DNA from: an uncultured Bacteroidales bacterium
Lineage (GTDB): Bacteria > Bacteroidota > Bacteroidia > Bacteroidales > Bacteroidaceae
Length of the DNA: 64,000 bases
Assembly: GCA_902785075.1 (NCBI GenBank)
Contig: CACZXN010000003.1
Location: 28,577-92,576, forward strand
Direction of reading: 5' to 3'
Position 1 is the first letter of the stretch. Each line of letters opens with the position of its first letter. The notes beneath the pieces were generated by a model. It was not told the DNA's origin, made no database searches, and was given only the letters and a program-made list of their open reading frames with translations. Below are positions 44,336 to 53,579 of the stretch, piece by piece. The translations under genes were made by a program, and so were the position numbers.

Positions 44336-46483
44336 TTACTTTACTTTCTTGAATAGGCAAGGAAGTACGTTCGTGATTTCTTCGTAACTGCCAAAGCTCG
44401 TATGCTGAATAGAATATTGTATGGTCTTATTCTTCTCAGCGTTTGTAATCTTGACAGTTTTGTCGTCTTTAAACTCTATTTTCCATTCAATACCGCTAGT
44501 GGCAGATTCGTCAAAGTTGAAACTGGTATAAGTTCCAGTCATGTAAACGAAACGACCTGCAGCATCTTTAATAGTATATGAATCATTACTTGCTGTAATT
44601 GTAATCTCTTCTCCATTCGTAGGATTAAATGACAATTTAGCATCTTTTGGAATTATATCATCGACATAAAGATATCCGTATGTCTTCTTCGAATCGATTT
44701 TAGCTACTTTATAGACATTATCAACGAATGCGCCAATGACATAGGTGGCACCAGACTCAATGGAGGTAACCAGCTCATAAGTATTTGCATCTTCTTCCTC
44801 CCCCTCATTGCCACCGGGGACATCACCGCCCGTAGCCAAACCTCCATCAGACGTAGTGAGCTCGGCATCGTCGATAAGTACATCAACGCCAGGACTCTTG
44901 GGGTTCATCACAACGAGGTTAATCGTCGTCTCGCTCGCAAGGGTGAAGCTATGGTTCACTTCAACCCACTCGCCGTTCGTGATGTTGTTGACATACCCTT
45001 CAGCATAAGCATATTTGCCGACATTGCCGTCAGTTACAGGAACATATCCAGGTCGCACGCTCGCAGAGGACGAAGTTGCAGCCTTAGCATAGAACTTAAA
45101 GTTGTAAGTGCCGGCCTTAAGGGTGATTTCCTTGTATGCCAGACGCCTGTTGACTTTTTCATCACCGCTAACCTTCACAGAATAGCTTCCGCTGTGCGCC
45201 TCATTCGACTGAGAAATGGTGGAATTCGATGCAGTCGTGGTAGATTGCCAATAAACAGGCGCGCCATTGCTCCAGCTCTCGAAGTTTCCGTTCGCAATGA
45301 GGTTGTCGCCCGTCGGTTCGGGCACATCTGGATTGTCGGGAGTTCCCTTTCCTGCCTGGTGGACTTTAAAGTTCTTCAATTCCCATGTCGTTGAGTTCGA
45401 TTTGTTGCACTCAAAGCGGAATGCGAAGTAAACCTTTTCCTTGCCGACAAGAGCTTCGGGGAGAGTGATGGTCGGAGCGGCGTAGAATGTCCAATCTTTG
45501 GTTGCAGACTCTTCCGCTACGAATCCGAGGTCGGTCCATGTGGCTGTTGTCACATCGCCCGCGAAATCCGTACTTGCATAGAGCTTATGATAGCCCGCCA
45601 GATCCGTGCTGTCACCAACATAGCGCAATACATAGTCGAAATCAACCACAACGGCCTCGTCATTGCCATCAGCCTTTGTCGTATTGACAGCAGGGGAGAT
45701 AAGCCATGAAACAGTAGGTGTCGACGTATTGTTGGCAAATCCTGATGCCTTTGCATAAGTGTTGCCGAGACTCCAGGCGGTTCCCTTCTCCGTCACAACC
45801 GTAAAGCCGTCTTTCAAGCTGTTACTTGTGTAAGGCAATGTGTTCTCCTCTGCCGGATAGGGGATGTCAGGATCGTCATTTGTCGGATTCGCTGTACCCT
45901 TGACAACCTTAAAGTTCTTCACTTCCCAAGTGCTTGAGTACGAGTCGTGTGCTATATGCTTAAAGGCAACGACAATGGTCTTCCCCATGAACTCATTTGG
46001 GATTTGTACCTCTTGATCGACGAAATCGAAGCTACCACCAAGACCATTTGTCGACATCGGAAGCTCAGCCCATGAAGCTGTCGATACATTATTGGCATAA
46101 TCGGCGCTGACGAGCAGTTTATGGTCCTCTTTAATCGTCGATTGCTGGAAGTTGATAGCCTGACTGAAACTAATAAACGCCGAATCAACTTTCTCAAGAC
46201 TGATAAACGGACTAACGAGATAAGTTTCGCCTTCGCGGTTCTCCTTTTTACCGTCACCGTCGAAATCTTTGTATCCGGTCACTACAGCGCTGCTGAAATC
46301 GCTATACCAGCTCAGAGCGCCACTTGCAGATTTGGAATTAAACTTCCCAAGCGATGAAGCGAAGCTCTCATTGAATATAGTCGAACCCCCTTCTGAATGA
46401 ATGACGTATGGTGCAGGCACATCTTCACAGGCAACATATACCATGACGAACGCTGCGCATACAAATGATAATAATTTTTTCAT
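44336..46483 (-). CDS. Surface lipoprotein with choice-of-anchor and carbohydrate-binding-like domains
   Basis: 715 residues. Lipoprotein signal (LLSFVCAAFVMVYVAC, then EDVPAP). Two related choice-of-anchor J-type jelly-roll domains at about 35-193 and 217-375 (TYLVSPFISLEKVDSAFISFS, WLISPAVNTT; each ends STWEVKNFKV or TTWELKNFKV). A CBM4/9-like domain at about 393-555 (LIANGNFESWSNGAPVYW, VLIDDAEL). An acidic linker (GGNEGEEEDANTY) and a C-terminal beta-trefoil-like region (YELVTSIESGATYVIGAFVDN). Probably a surface-exposed binding protein of the adjacent receptor system. Last gene of the operon. Confidence 0.8.
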   Translation of the reverse strand: MKKLLSFVCAAFVMVYVACEDVPAPYVIHSEGGSTIFNESFASSLGKFNSKSASGALSWYSDFSSAVVTGYKDFDGDGKKENREGETYLVSPFISLEKVDSAFISFSQAINFQQSTIKEDHKLLVSADYANNVSTASWAELPMSTNGLGGSFDFVDQEVQIPNEFMGKTIVVAFKHIAHDSYSSTWEVKNFKVVKGTANPTNDDPDIPYPAEENTLPYTSNSLKDGFTVVTEKGTAWSLGNTYAKASGFANNTSTPTVSWLISPAVNTTKADGNDEAVVVDFDYVLRYVGDSTDLAGYHKLYASTDFAGDVTTATWTDLGFVAEESATKDWTFYAAPTITLPEALVGKEKVYFAFRFECNKSNSTTWELKNFKVHQAGKGTPDNPDVPEPTGDNLIANGNFESWSNGAPVYWQSTTTASNSTISQSNEAHSGSYSVKVSGDEKVNRRLAYKEITLKAGTYNFKFYAKAATSSSASVRPGYVPVTDGNVGKYAYAEGYVNNITNGEWVEVNHSFTLASETTINLVVMNPKSPGVDVLIDDAELTTSDGGLATGGDVPGGNEGEEEDANTYELVTSIESGATYVIGAFVDNVYKVAKIDSKKTYGYLYVDDIIPKDAKLSFNPTNGEEITITASNDSYTIKDAAGRFVYMTGTYTSFNFDESATSGIEWKIEFKDDKTVKITNAEKNKTIQYSIQHTSFGSYEEITNVLPCLFKKVK

Positions 46484-46513
46484 ATTGGATTGTATTTAGT
46501 TATCTTTCGATTG

Positions 46514-47434
46514 TTATTCACTGATGATTTCCATATCTTTTTGCATATCTTCGACCGAACGGAGCTGAATCTGCCATCCATCGTAATATGACATCACGCC
46601 TGTGAGTCTGACCGTTCCTTTCGGCATCTTTAAGAACGACACTTCGTTCTGGGTGCTCGTTCTCACGGTGATAGTCGTGTTCCCTACCTTGAAATCGCGG
46701 TCAACTCCCATGCCAGCGTCCTTCAACTCGTCGGGGGCGAGGATGGTTTTGTCGTCACCTCCTACGAACTTGCCGACGACGGTTACAAGCATCGGCGAAT
46801 TCTTGTAGTTCTGGTACGTTGGGTCTTTAAACATCTCATGGCTGTCGTCCCTGAGCACGAATGGCTTTATCTTGCCGGCATAATCCGACGGTTTGCCGAC
46901 TAGGTAGATGTTCGTCTTACAGAGTTCGAACAGCATGGGGCCCAGTCGCAGGTTGTTGCTGCTAGTGTAGTACGGCTGACCGATTTTTGGCAGCTTACTA
47001 TAGCAACCGACATAAAGCCCTTTCAAATTTACGCGCACCATCTGTCCGTATGCGAAATAAGGATAGAGGCAGGTGTTCTTCACTGCCAGTATAATGCAGC
47101 GAGCGGGGTCCACCATGTCGTAGTTGGCATCATATTGAGCCAGCATGAGTGTCTGGTAGAGGTTACCTCCTTTATCATTGGCTACAACGACACCTTCCAC
47201 AATCTCATCGTCTTCAATCAAGGTGAACGCGTTGTTCTGCGTGAACACACTTGCATACTTGTCCTTGAGATCGCGGATGGTTATCGTCGGATCGCCCACC
47301 GATGTTTCCTTCGTGATGGAGTAGTTGCTTACATCGGGAGCATCATGGTCGTCCATACATGAAGCCATCATGATTCCGACCGATATGAGCGCCCATGTTC
47401 CTATGTGAAATATAGTTTTTTTCATATACACCAT
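46514..47434 (-). CDS. DUF5689-domain lipoprotein
   Basis: 306 residues. Lipoprotein signal (GTWALISVGIMMASC, then MDDHDAPD). The body starts TITIRDLKDKYAS, then IVEGVVVANDKGGNLYQTLMLAQYD and ends GTVRLTGVMSYYDGWQIQLRSVEDMQ, an OB-fold-like pattern characteristic of DUF5689. Such genes commonly lie next to TonB-dependent receptors, taking the place of SusD. The true start may be the second methionine (MKKTIFH). It lies 17 bases after the receptor gene and 30 bases before the choice-of-anchor lipoprotein. Confidence 0.82.
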   Translation of the reverse strand: MVYMKKTIFHIGTWALISVGIMMASCMDDHDAPDVSNYSITKETSVGDPTITIRDLKDKYASVFTQNNAFTLIEDDEIVEGVVVANDKGGNLYQTLMLAQYDANYDMVDPARCIILAVKNTCLYPYFAYGQMVRVNLKGLYVGCYSKLPKIGQPYYTSSNNLRLGPMLFELCKTNIYLVGKPSDYAGKIKPFVLRDDSHEMFKDPTYQNYKNSPMLVTVVGKFVGGDDKTILAPDELKDAGMGVDRDFKVGNTTITVRTSTQNEVSFLKMPKGTVRLTGVMSYYDGWQIQLRSVEDMQKDMEIISE

Positions 47435-47451
47435 ATTTATATATATTCTTA

Positions 47452-50154
47452 TTAGAATCGGTAATTAATATTAAGGAATGCATTGAAGGCGTTAGCATAA
47501 TAGTACTTAGAGTTCTTCGAGAACTTGTAAGCACGAGCTACTCCTGTACTATAGAGGTCGTCACGATTCTGTTCGAAGCCACCTGTGCGGAGATTCGTGT
47601 TGTTCGTGAGATTTTGGAACGAAAGATTGATCGATATAGCTCGACCTCCGCTCAGCCGGATGTTCTTTCCGATCGATGCATCGAGCATGAATCCTCCTTT
47701 GTACTTCTCGAGGCTGGGGCTGTAAGCATCGACGTAATTTCCGTTGATATCGAACAGGATTCCACCGTCTTCATTCAGTATCTGCTCGCTTGTACGGCCC
47801 GATCCGTCGTCGATATTGAATACCGGCTTTCCTCCTATGCTACTGGTTGCCGAGTAGTTGGTCAGCACGTTGCTCAATCGACGATAGGCAGAATAGCCGA
47901 CGTATACTCTGTCGTAATAGTTGGCGTTAAGCTCAAGGAACCAGCTGTTTATGTTGTAGTTGATGCCGAAACTGACTGCAGTAAGCGGCGTGCTGCCTAC
48001 CTTTATGTCCTTCATGATGACGCGGAGTGGCATTTCGGCTCCTGTTACGGCATTAATCCATGAGTTTAGCTGCTCGTTGGTTTGAGAATTCATTCCTTCG
48101 TAGTTCACCTGAGCGTAAGGGTTGTCAATATATTTCGCATCGCTGATGGTTCCCATGAGGTTGAACGACAGTTTGCTATCAACTTGGAACACCAGAGCGC
48201 CTTCGAGACCATAATGCTCTTTAGCAATGCCGGTCATCGTGAGATAGGTGAAGCGATTTTCCTGATCGTTGTAGAATGCGGTCTGCTCCACTTGATTCTT
48301 GAATCGTGTGAAGAAACCTGTGAACTTTCCGGTAAGGCTGCCAAAGCGGAACTTCCAACTGAGTTCGGAGCTGAAGATATCTTCGTTGTGGAGGTTGTCA
48401 ACGAAATTGTTTTGCATGCGCGGAGCCACGAATACGTTGCGAGCCAGCGGAGCGTTGGTGTCCCATCCCAATCCCAGCGAAATCAGGTTGTTGGCAAAGG
48501 GACGATACGACATAAGCAGCTTGCCTCCGCCTCCGAGGAACTTAGCTGTGCCGCTTGAACCGTAAGAGTTCTGTGGCGCGCGTCCGTTCTGCATCTTGCC
48601 GTCGCGCTCGATGGTCGTTCCTTCGATATACAGGCCTTGCATGATGTCGAACGTGCTGTTGGTATGCTGAATCACACCCCATGCCTTCGCTTTGTTGACG
48701 TTGATATTGTAATCGTAGCCAAATTTGTCGCCCTTGTATATCCGCTTGTAAGGATTGCGCAAATCATTGGCTGCCTCGGTGGGGTTCATGACCGAACCTT
48801 TGCCATATTCGTTTGCACTGAACTTGTCGTAGTCGTAATAGAACTCACCACCGAGCAAATCGTCCATCGTCTTGTAGTGCATGCCGGTCGTGTGGTTCAG
48901 GCTGATACCCAGCGAATACTTGTTGTTGATGTCAATGTTGTGGTTGAAGGTCGAGTTGAGGGCCAACACCAGCTGATTGTTGTGGCGGCGTTCCTGGTAG
49001 TACAGTGTTTCGTCACCGTTCTGGTTCTGCACACTGTTTACGTAATACATCCTGTCCCAGTTGATTTGCCGGTTTGCTTCGCTCGATGTCCAGAAGTTAT
49101 AGAGGTCGTTATACTGTGATAGGAAATATGGATTCGACTGAAGGAAGTCGGGATTGTTGCGATTCTCGAGGTCATATACGTCGAAGATGCTGCTTGGTAG
49201 GTTCTTGTAGTAGTCAGGACGCGGATCGTAGGCATCGCCGTTCCATCCGAGTGCCGAAGTGCTGTAGCGACTGTATTTCACACCGGCGCTGGTGACGAGT
49301 TTCTTGTTATCATCAAACTTCCAGTCCCAAGTGAGGATGGCTGTAGGCTCGAAATCGTGTACCACACGCGAGTTGCGCTTCTTTCCGTTCTGATAACCCC
49401 AATACGGATTGTAGTAATGTGAGTTTGCCAACCAATAAGCCTCCTCGGTCGATGCGCCTTGCTGTGCGCGTTCGGTTGGCGAACCGAATGTAACGAGCGA
49501 GAGGGCATGATGCTCACCAAACCGCTTTTCAACCGACAGCAGGTACGACAGCGAGTTGTAGAAAGTTCCCTTGATGACACCTTCTTTTGCCCAACGATAG
49601 CCAATGGTTCCCGCGAAAGCCCATCCGTTCTCCATCAAGCCCGTAGCGTAGGTGTACATACCACGAACCACATAGTTTCGGTTGGTTCCTGAAAGGGTAA
49701 TCTTGTTGCCGGCGGCAAATGCCGATGCACGAACGTTGATGTTCGATCCGCCACCGATAGGTGTAAGCCCAAACGTGTTGTACTCGAAGTCAGCCACACC
49801 TTCCTTGTTGCGTGTCGCATCGTTCATACCACCAATCATGCTGTATTGGAACCGACCCGTCTCCACGTCGTTCAATAGCAGCCCATTCATGTAAGTCTGT
49901 TCGTACATATTGTCGTATGCACGAACCTTGAAGCGCATCGGACTGAACCTGTAGCCCACCTCGCCCATGTACGGGTCGTTGTTCGACGACGAGATGGTCG
50001 AAACAGTCTGCGACGCATCGTTGTCGTCATCCAGCTGGCTCTCGGTGAACGTAAAGTCGTAGCTGTCCGACTGCAGAGAGTCAATAACTTCCTGTGCCGA
50101 TGTTGTACCAGAAACACAGAGCAGTATTGCCACCAGTTTTAAACATTTACTCAT
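47452..50154 (-). CDS. TonB-dependent receptor-like outer-membrane barrel
   Basis: 900 residues. Signal peptide (LVAILLCVSGTTSAQ); a plug-like region (MNGLLLNDVETGRFQYSMIGGMNDATRNKEG, GLTPIGGGSNINVRASAF) and a long barrel ending in FLNINYRF. The usual N-terminal CarboxypepD_reg domain of SusC proteins is absent and no clear TonB box was seen. With the DUF5689 and choice-of-anchor lipoproteins it forms an import or surface-binding locus without SusD or glycoside hydrolases. The substrate cannot be predicted from the sequence. A -7 box lies 42 bases upstream. Confidence 0.82.
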   Translation of the reverse strand: MSKCLKLVAILLCVSGTTSAQEVIDSLQSDSYDFTFTESQLDDDNDASQTVSTISSSNNDPYMGEVGYRFSPMRFKVRAYDNMYEQTYMNGLLLNDVETGRFQYSMIGGMNDATRNKEGVADFEYNTFGLTPIGGGSNINVRASAFAAGNKITLSGTNRNYVVRGMYTYATGLMENGWAFAGTIGYRWAKEGVIKGTFYNSLSYLLSVEKRFGEHHALSLVTFGSPTERAQQGASTEEAYWLANSHYYNPYWGYQNGKKRNSRVVHDFEPTAILTWDWKFDDNKKLVTSAGVKYSRYSTSALGWNGDAYDPRPDYYKNLPSSIFDVYDLENRNNPDFLQSNPYFLSQYNDLYNFWTSSEANRQINWDRMYYVNSVQNQNGDETLYYQERRHNNQLVLALNSTFNHNIDINNKYSLGISLNHTTGMHYKTMDDLLGGEFYYDYDKFSANEYGKGSVMNPTEAANDLRNPYKRIYKGDKFGYDYNINVNKAKAWGVIQHTNSTFDIMQGLYIEGTTIERDGKMQNGRAPQNSYGSSGTAKFLGGGGKLLMSYRPFANNLISLGLGWDTNAPLARNVFVAPRMQNNFVDNLHNEDIFSSELSWKFRFGSLTGKFTGFFTRFKNQVEQTAFYNDQENRFTYLTMTGIAKEHYGLEGALVFQVDSKLSFNLMGTISDAKYIDNPYAQVNYEGMNSQTNEQLNSWINAVTGAEMPLRVIMKDIKVGSTPLTAVSFGINYNINSWFLELNANYYDRVYVGYSAYRRLSNVLTNYSATSSIGGKPVFNIDDGSGRTSEQILNEDGGILFDINGNYVDAYSPSLEKYKGGFMLDASIGKNIRLSGGRAISINLSFQNLTNNTNLRTGGFEQNRDDLYSTGVARAYKFSKNSKYYYANAFNAFLNINYRF

Positions 50155-50196
50155 AGTTGATTTGATTATTTAATTTTAATTTCTTTCTTGGTTGTG

Positions 50197-50204
50197 CAAA
50201 TATA
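50197..50204 (-). promoter_or_regulatory. -7 box of the receptor-DUF5689 operon
   Basis: TATATTTG on the minus strand, 42 bases before the ATG at 50154. No clear -33 TTTG. Confidence 0.5.
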
Positions 50205-50429
50205 CATAAAAAATATAAGGTATGTTCACAATTACTTCATAAAAATGAAAAAGATGTGAAACTTTTGTCGAAACTCCGATGATTTGCACCGTTCGAGTGG
50301 CTATCGTGATTGTTATCGCCGACCATTTAAGACCATGGGACGGTTCTCTAATCCGTTAGGCCTAGAAAACAGGAGGGCGGAGGCGATGAAGGAGGCGACG
50401 ATGAACCCTTCGACGATGGTGACTAAACA
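50205..50429. other. Intergenic region holding copy B of the 21-base repeat
   Basis: Between the receptor promoter and the terminator of the upstream barrel gene. The right part is a purine-rich GGAGG/GCGAYGA tract (50371-50400) followed directly by the 21-base repeat. Short frames exist on both strands but none has coding character I would trust. A plus-strand small RNA ending at the 50430-50459 hairpin is possible. Confidence 0.35.
50402..50422 (+). repeat. Dispersed 21-base repeat, copy B
   Basis: Identical over 21 bases to the minus strand of 41683-41703, and followed after 7 bases by the 13-bp hairpin at 50430-50459 whose arm contains GGAGAGCC. Confidence 0.8.
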
Positions 50430-50459
50430 AATAAGGAGAGCCAGAAGGCTCTCCTTATT
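50430..50459. terminator. Bidirectional terminator after the large barrel gene
   Basis: AATAAGGAGAGCC pairs perfectly with GGCTCTCCTTATT around AGAA. It lies 47 bases downstream of the minus-strand gene ending at 50507. Confidence 0.8.
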
Positions 50460-50506
50460 ATATATAGAGAGGTGAAAGGCCCGAAGGCCCTCAGCCATGT
50501 CCACAA

Positions 50507-53266
50507 TTAATCAAAGGCATTGAGACGATAGCTGAACGAGATGACAAACATCGACGTATCGCCGTAGGTGCGGCTCTCGTTCCACATTGTGCCGTTCATC
50601 GTGGCGTTGAAACCATTGTACGAGTTGAGAATGTCGCGCCAGCTGATGCCGACGGTCGCCAGTCGACGCTTCAAGAAATGATACTCGGCAGAGAGGCCAA
50701 GCAGGCACTCCGTCTTGTTGGCAGAAGCCATCTCGTAGCCGAACGGCTTGTTGAAATTGCAATCAATGCCAAGCTCCAATCCGAACGGCGCATCGTAGTT
50801 GATGCTTGCATTGGCGTTGATGGCCTGCCCCTTGGTCGAGTTGGTGCGATAGTCGCTCTTGCTGTGGTTCAGCGAGTAGCCCACACCACCACGCATGGTC
50901 CAATATTTGTTCCCGTAGCTGCCCGATGCCGACGTACGGAAGTTGTGGTGCTTCGTTGCGCTCTTCTGTGCAGTGTTGTCGGTCGCGTTCTGCACGAACG
51001 ACACGCCGTGGTTGAACGAGTGAGTGGCATTGAGGCTCAGCGTGAAGTCGTGGATAGGAATGGTGAAGTAGAGATACTCGCGGCTGTTCCAGTTGCCATT
51101 GATGTTGGCAGGCGAGGTGCGCCGCGCACCCGTCAACTTGTCAAGGATGGTGAGCGTGGTAATCTGGTTGTCGGTAAATCCATACGAGAGCTGCAGACGC
51201 ATGAGCGACTTGAGCTGATACTCGACCATGAAGTTGTGGCTGAACGCATTCTTCAGGTTTGGATTACCAATGTTGATGTTCATGGGGTCGTGGTAGTCCG
51301 TCACGTTCGAAAGTTGCTGCACATCGGGCAACTGGTTCGCTCCATTGTAGCGGAATGTGTATTTATCCTTCTTCACGTTAATCGTATAGTTGGCATTAAA
51401 CGACAGCCCCACTCCCTTGTTCTCAAGATGCTCATCTTTACCATACTGGTCGTTGTCGATGGTCACCTTACGAGGCGATAACGTTGCCGACAGGTTGAGT
51501 CGCGAACGCTTATTGCTGAAGAAATACGACAACAGGAACTCTTGGCGGAACTCATGGTTACGCTTATCGTAGTGCAGGCTGTCAACGCGGGCAAATGTTC
51601 CGTCGGAGAGGACGTCGTCGTAGTTCTGCGTGCTCGTGTTCGAATCGAAATGAAGCGTGTAGCCGACCGATAGGAACGAATTGAAACCGTTCTCGCCCTC
51701 ATCGTCGCCGAAGTCACGATAATATCCGCCACCGATACGACGGCTGTAGTTCAGCATGATGTTGTGGTTGTTGCTACGAGTCGGCGAAGAGATCCGGTGG
51801 TTCACATCGCGGATACTGTCGCCCTTCTGGACGAACCGGCTGTACGACTTGTTGAACGAAGTGTTCTTGCTGTCGCTGATTGCGGTCGAGTAGCTGAGGC
51901 TAAGCTCGTTGTTGTGCTCCTCGTCGAACGTATAGTTAAGGCTGAAGTTCCCATTCAACGATTTTGAGTCACCATTCGATGAGTTAATCTGCCGAGTGGT
52001 GCTCACCAGCCCCTCACCCTCGTTCGAGATGGAATCGATGGACTCGCTGTAGCCGTTATCCTCCGACTTATTCAAGTCGATGCTGCCATTGAAGTACAAC
52101 TTCTTGCCAATACGGGCAAACCCGTTGAATCCCCCACCCCAATTCTTGCTCTTATTGCTGTTAAACGACTCATTCATGGAGTTCTGCGTAAAATTAGGCA
52201 TGAAACGCTTGGTATAGTTGTCGTTCTTCGTCTCATTGCGGTTGTAGCTGTGATTGAAGTTGCTGTTAATCGACGCATTGTCGTTGAAAGTGTATTCTCC
52301 GTTCAAGTTTGCGAATGTTTGTACTTTCTTCAGCTGATAAGTCCCCTCGTCAGGAATGTCTTGCGTGTTGAAACTGCCGTTCAGCTGCAAACCTTTCTGC
52401 CGCCACACGCTGAGCGTACCTCCGAAGTCGTAGTGATTGAACTTTTCCGTCGTCGATGCGTGGAGCTGAGCAAATATAGTGCCCGACATCGGGTCCTTCG
52501 TCTCCATGTCCATCACCATATGCTTGTCACTCTTCACGTCGAGCGTATCGTTCAGCTCCTCGTAGATGCGCAAGCTCTTCAGCTTCTCGTGCGGCATGTT
52601 GTTGAGCGCAATGCTCATGTCGCGCTTGAAAAACGAGTCGCCATTGAGCTTGATTTCCTGAATATCCTTACCCATGTACGTCATCTTGCCCTCTTCATAC
52701 TTCAAACCAGGCAAACGGCGCACGAGATCGAGCAATACACTACCCGACGGCATCTCGTAGGCGTCGGCATTGAAGATAACTGTGTCTCCCCGCTGATACA
52801 TGCGCTTCAACTCGGCAACAACCTCAGCCTCTGCAATCGTCATCGGCTTGCTATGCAGCACTAACGAGTCGATTTTGATATTATACTTATCAACACCGTT
52901 CTCTTTCGTCTTCTCCGGCGAATAAATCTTCTCAAACGACTCCATACCCACATAGGTAATCGTCACCTTGACGCGAGTATCCTTCAGACGTTCGCGAAGG
53001 CCCATCCACACGTCGAAGTTACCGTCCTTCCAAACCGACTCTCCCTCCATCTGGGTCGTATCACCCAGACATACCACCTTCACGTTCGCTCCCTGAAGGG
53101 GATAAGGCTTCGATTCGAACTCGTCAACGCCATACACCTTGCCCCTCACTTCATACATCTGCTTAAAATTCGTACGCATATACTCATTCATCTCGGGCGA
53201 ATCCCACTGAGCGTATGCGCTCACACACATTGCTGCAATAGCAACCAAAATCAATACACGTTTCAT
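50507..53266 (-). CDS. Large outer-membrane beta-barrel protein (OMP_b-brl_3/TonB-receptor-like)
   Basis: 919 residues from MKRVLILVAIAAMCVSAYAQ; a start five codons upstream is less natural for a signal peptide. Residues about 40-130 form a CarboxypepD_reg/Fn-like domain (EVRGKVYGVDEFESKPYPLQGANVKVVC). A plug-like region follows (GSVLLDLVRRLPGLKYEEGKMTYMGKDIQEIKLNGDSFF), with the conserved PGLxxxxG and LNG pattern, then a long barrel with many N-rich strands and the terminal FVISFSYRLNAF. It resembles the outer-membrane beta-barrel family PF14905 more than SusC. Substrate unknown. It lies directly behind the XRE/membrane-protein pair and the 28-bp repeat array. Confidence 0.8.
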   Translation of the reverse strand: MKRVLILVAIAAMCVSAYAQWDSPEMNEYMRTNFKQMYEVRGKVYGVDEFESKPYPLQGANVKVVCLGDTTQMEGESVWKDGNFDVWMGLRERLKDTRVKVTITYVGMESFEKIYSPEKTKENGVDKYNIKIDSLVLHSKPMTIAEAEVVAELKRMYQRGDTVIFNADAYEMPSGSVLLDLVRRLPGLKYEEGKMTYMGKDIQEIKLNGDSFFKRDMSIALNNMPHEKLKSLRIYEELNDTLDVKSDKHMVMDMETKDPMSGTIFAQLHASTTEKFNHYDFGGTLSVWRQKGLQLNGSFNTQDIPDEGTYQLKKVQTFANLNGEYTFNDNASINSNFNHSYNRNETKNDNYTKRFMPNFTQNSMNESFNSNKSKNWGGGFNGFARIGKKLYFNGSIDLNKSEDNGYSESIDSISNEGEGLVSTTRQINSSNGDSKSLNGNFSLNYTFDEEHNNELSLSYSTAISDSKNTSFNKSYSRFVQKGDSIRDVNHRISSPTRSNNHNIMLNYSRRIGGGYYRDFGDDEGENGFNSFLSVGYTLHFDSNTSTQNYDDVLSDGTFARVDSLHYDKRNHEFRQEFLLSYFFSNKRSRLNLSATLSPRKVTIDNDQYGKDEHLENKGVGLSFNANYTINVKKDKYTFRYNGANQLPDVQQLSNVTDYHDPMNINIGNPNLKNAFSHNFMVEYQLKSLMRLQLSYGFTDNQITTLTILDKLTGARRTSPANINGNWNSREYLYFTIPIHDFTLSLNATHSFNHGVSFVQNATDNTAQKSATKHHNFRTSASGSYGNKYWTMRGGVGYSLNHSKSDYRTNSTKGQAINANASINYDAPFGLELGIDCNFNKPFGYEMASANKTECLLGLSAEYHFLKRRLATVGISWRDILNSYNGFNATMNGTMWNESRTYGDTSMFVISFSYRLNAFD

Positions 53267-53284
53267 ATTAATCGTTACCATCTT

Positions 53285-53395
53285 ATTGTTACAAATTAAT
53301 CATTCTCATCTAATTGTTACAAATTTATCGTCCCATCCAATTGTTGGACATAAATCGTTCCAAACTAATTGCCACAAATTAATCATTCTCATCTA
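53285..53395. repeat. Four tandem 28-bp repeats
   Basis: Units 53285-53312, 53313-53339, 53340-53367 and 53368-53395 all begin ATTG and follow the pattern ATTGTTACAAATTAATC, then a CATTCTCATCTA-like end. Units 1 and 4 differ at only two positions; units 2 and 3 are more diverged. Unit 4 lies partly inside the 3' end of the XRE gene and encodes its last residues and stop codon. Confidence 0.8.
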
Positions 53396-53579
53396 ATTGG
53401 AAGATTTCTTCTAATGGTTTACTAAAAACACGGGCGAGTTTCAGCGAAAGAGTCGTCGATGGCACATAATTGCCCTTCTCTATCGCATTAATCGTCTGAC
53501 GGCTCACCCCGACAAGCTCCGCCAGCTGCTGTTGCGTGAAATCCATGATGGCACGCTCAACTTTTAGTCTATTCTTCAT
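53379..53579 (-). CDS. XRE-family (Cro/CI-type) transcriptional regulator
   Basis: 66 residues from MKNRLKVERAIMDFTQQQLAELVGVSRQTINAIEKGNYVPSTTLSLKLARVFSKPLEEIFQLDEND. The helix-turn-helix (QQQLAELVGVSRQTINAIEKG) is complete and closest to the short HTH_3 regulators that pair with small membrane proteins. The start overlaps the stop of the upstream membrane-protein gene by 11 bases. It probably regulates its own promoter and perhaps the barrel gene downstream; the repeats at 53285-53395 are candidate operators. Confidence 0.9.
   Translation of the reverse strand: MKNRLKVERAIMDFTQQQLAELVGVSRQTINAIEKGNYVPSTTLSLKLARVFSKPLEEIFQLDEND

Noticed and set aside
50284..50504. Short frames on both strands between the barrel and receptor genes
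   Set aside because: They run through the terminator hairpin and show no family features; the region is better explained as non-coding.
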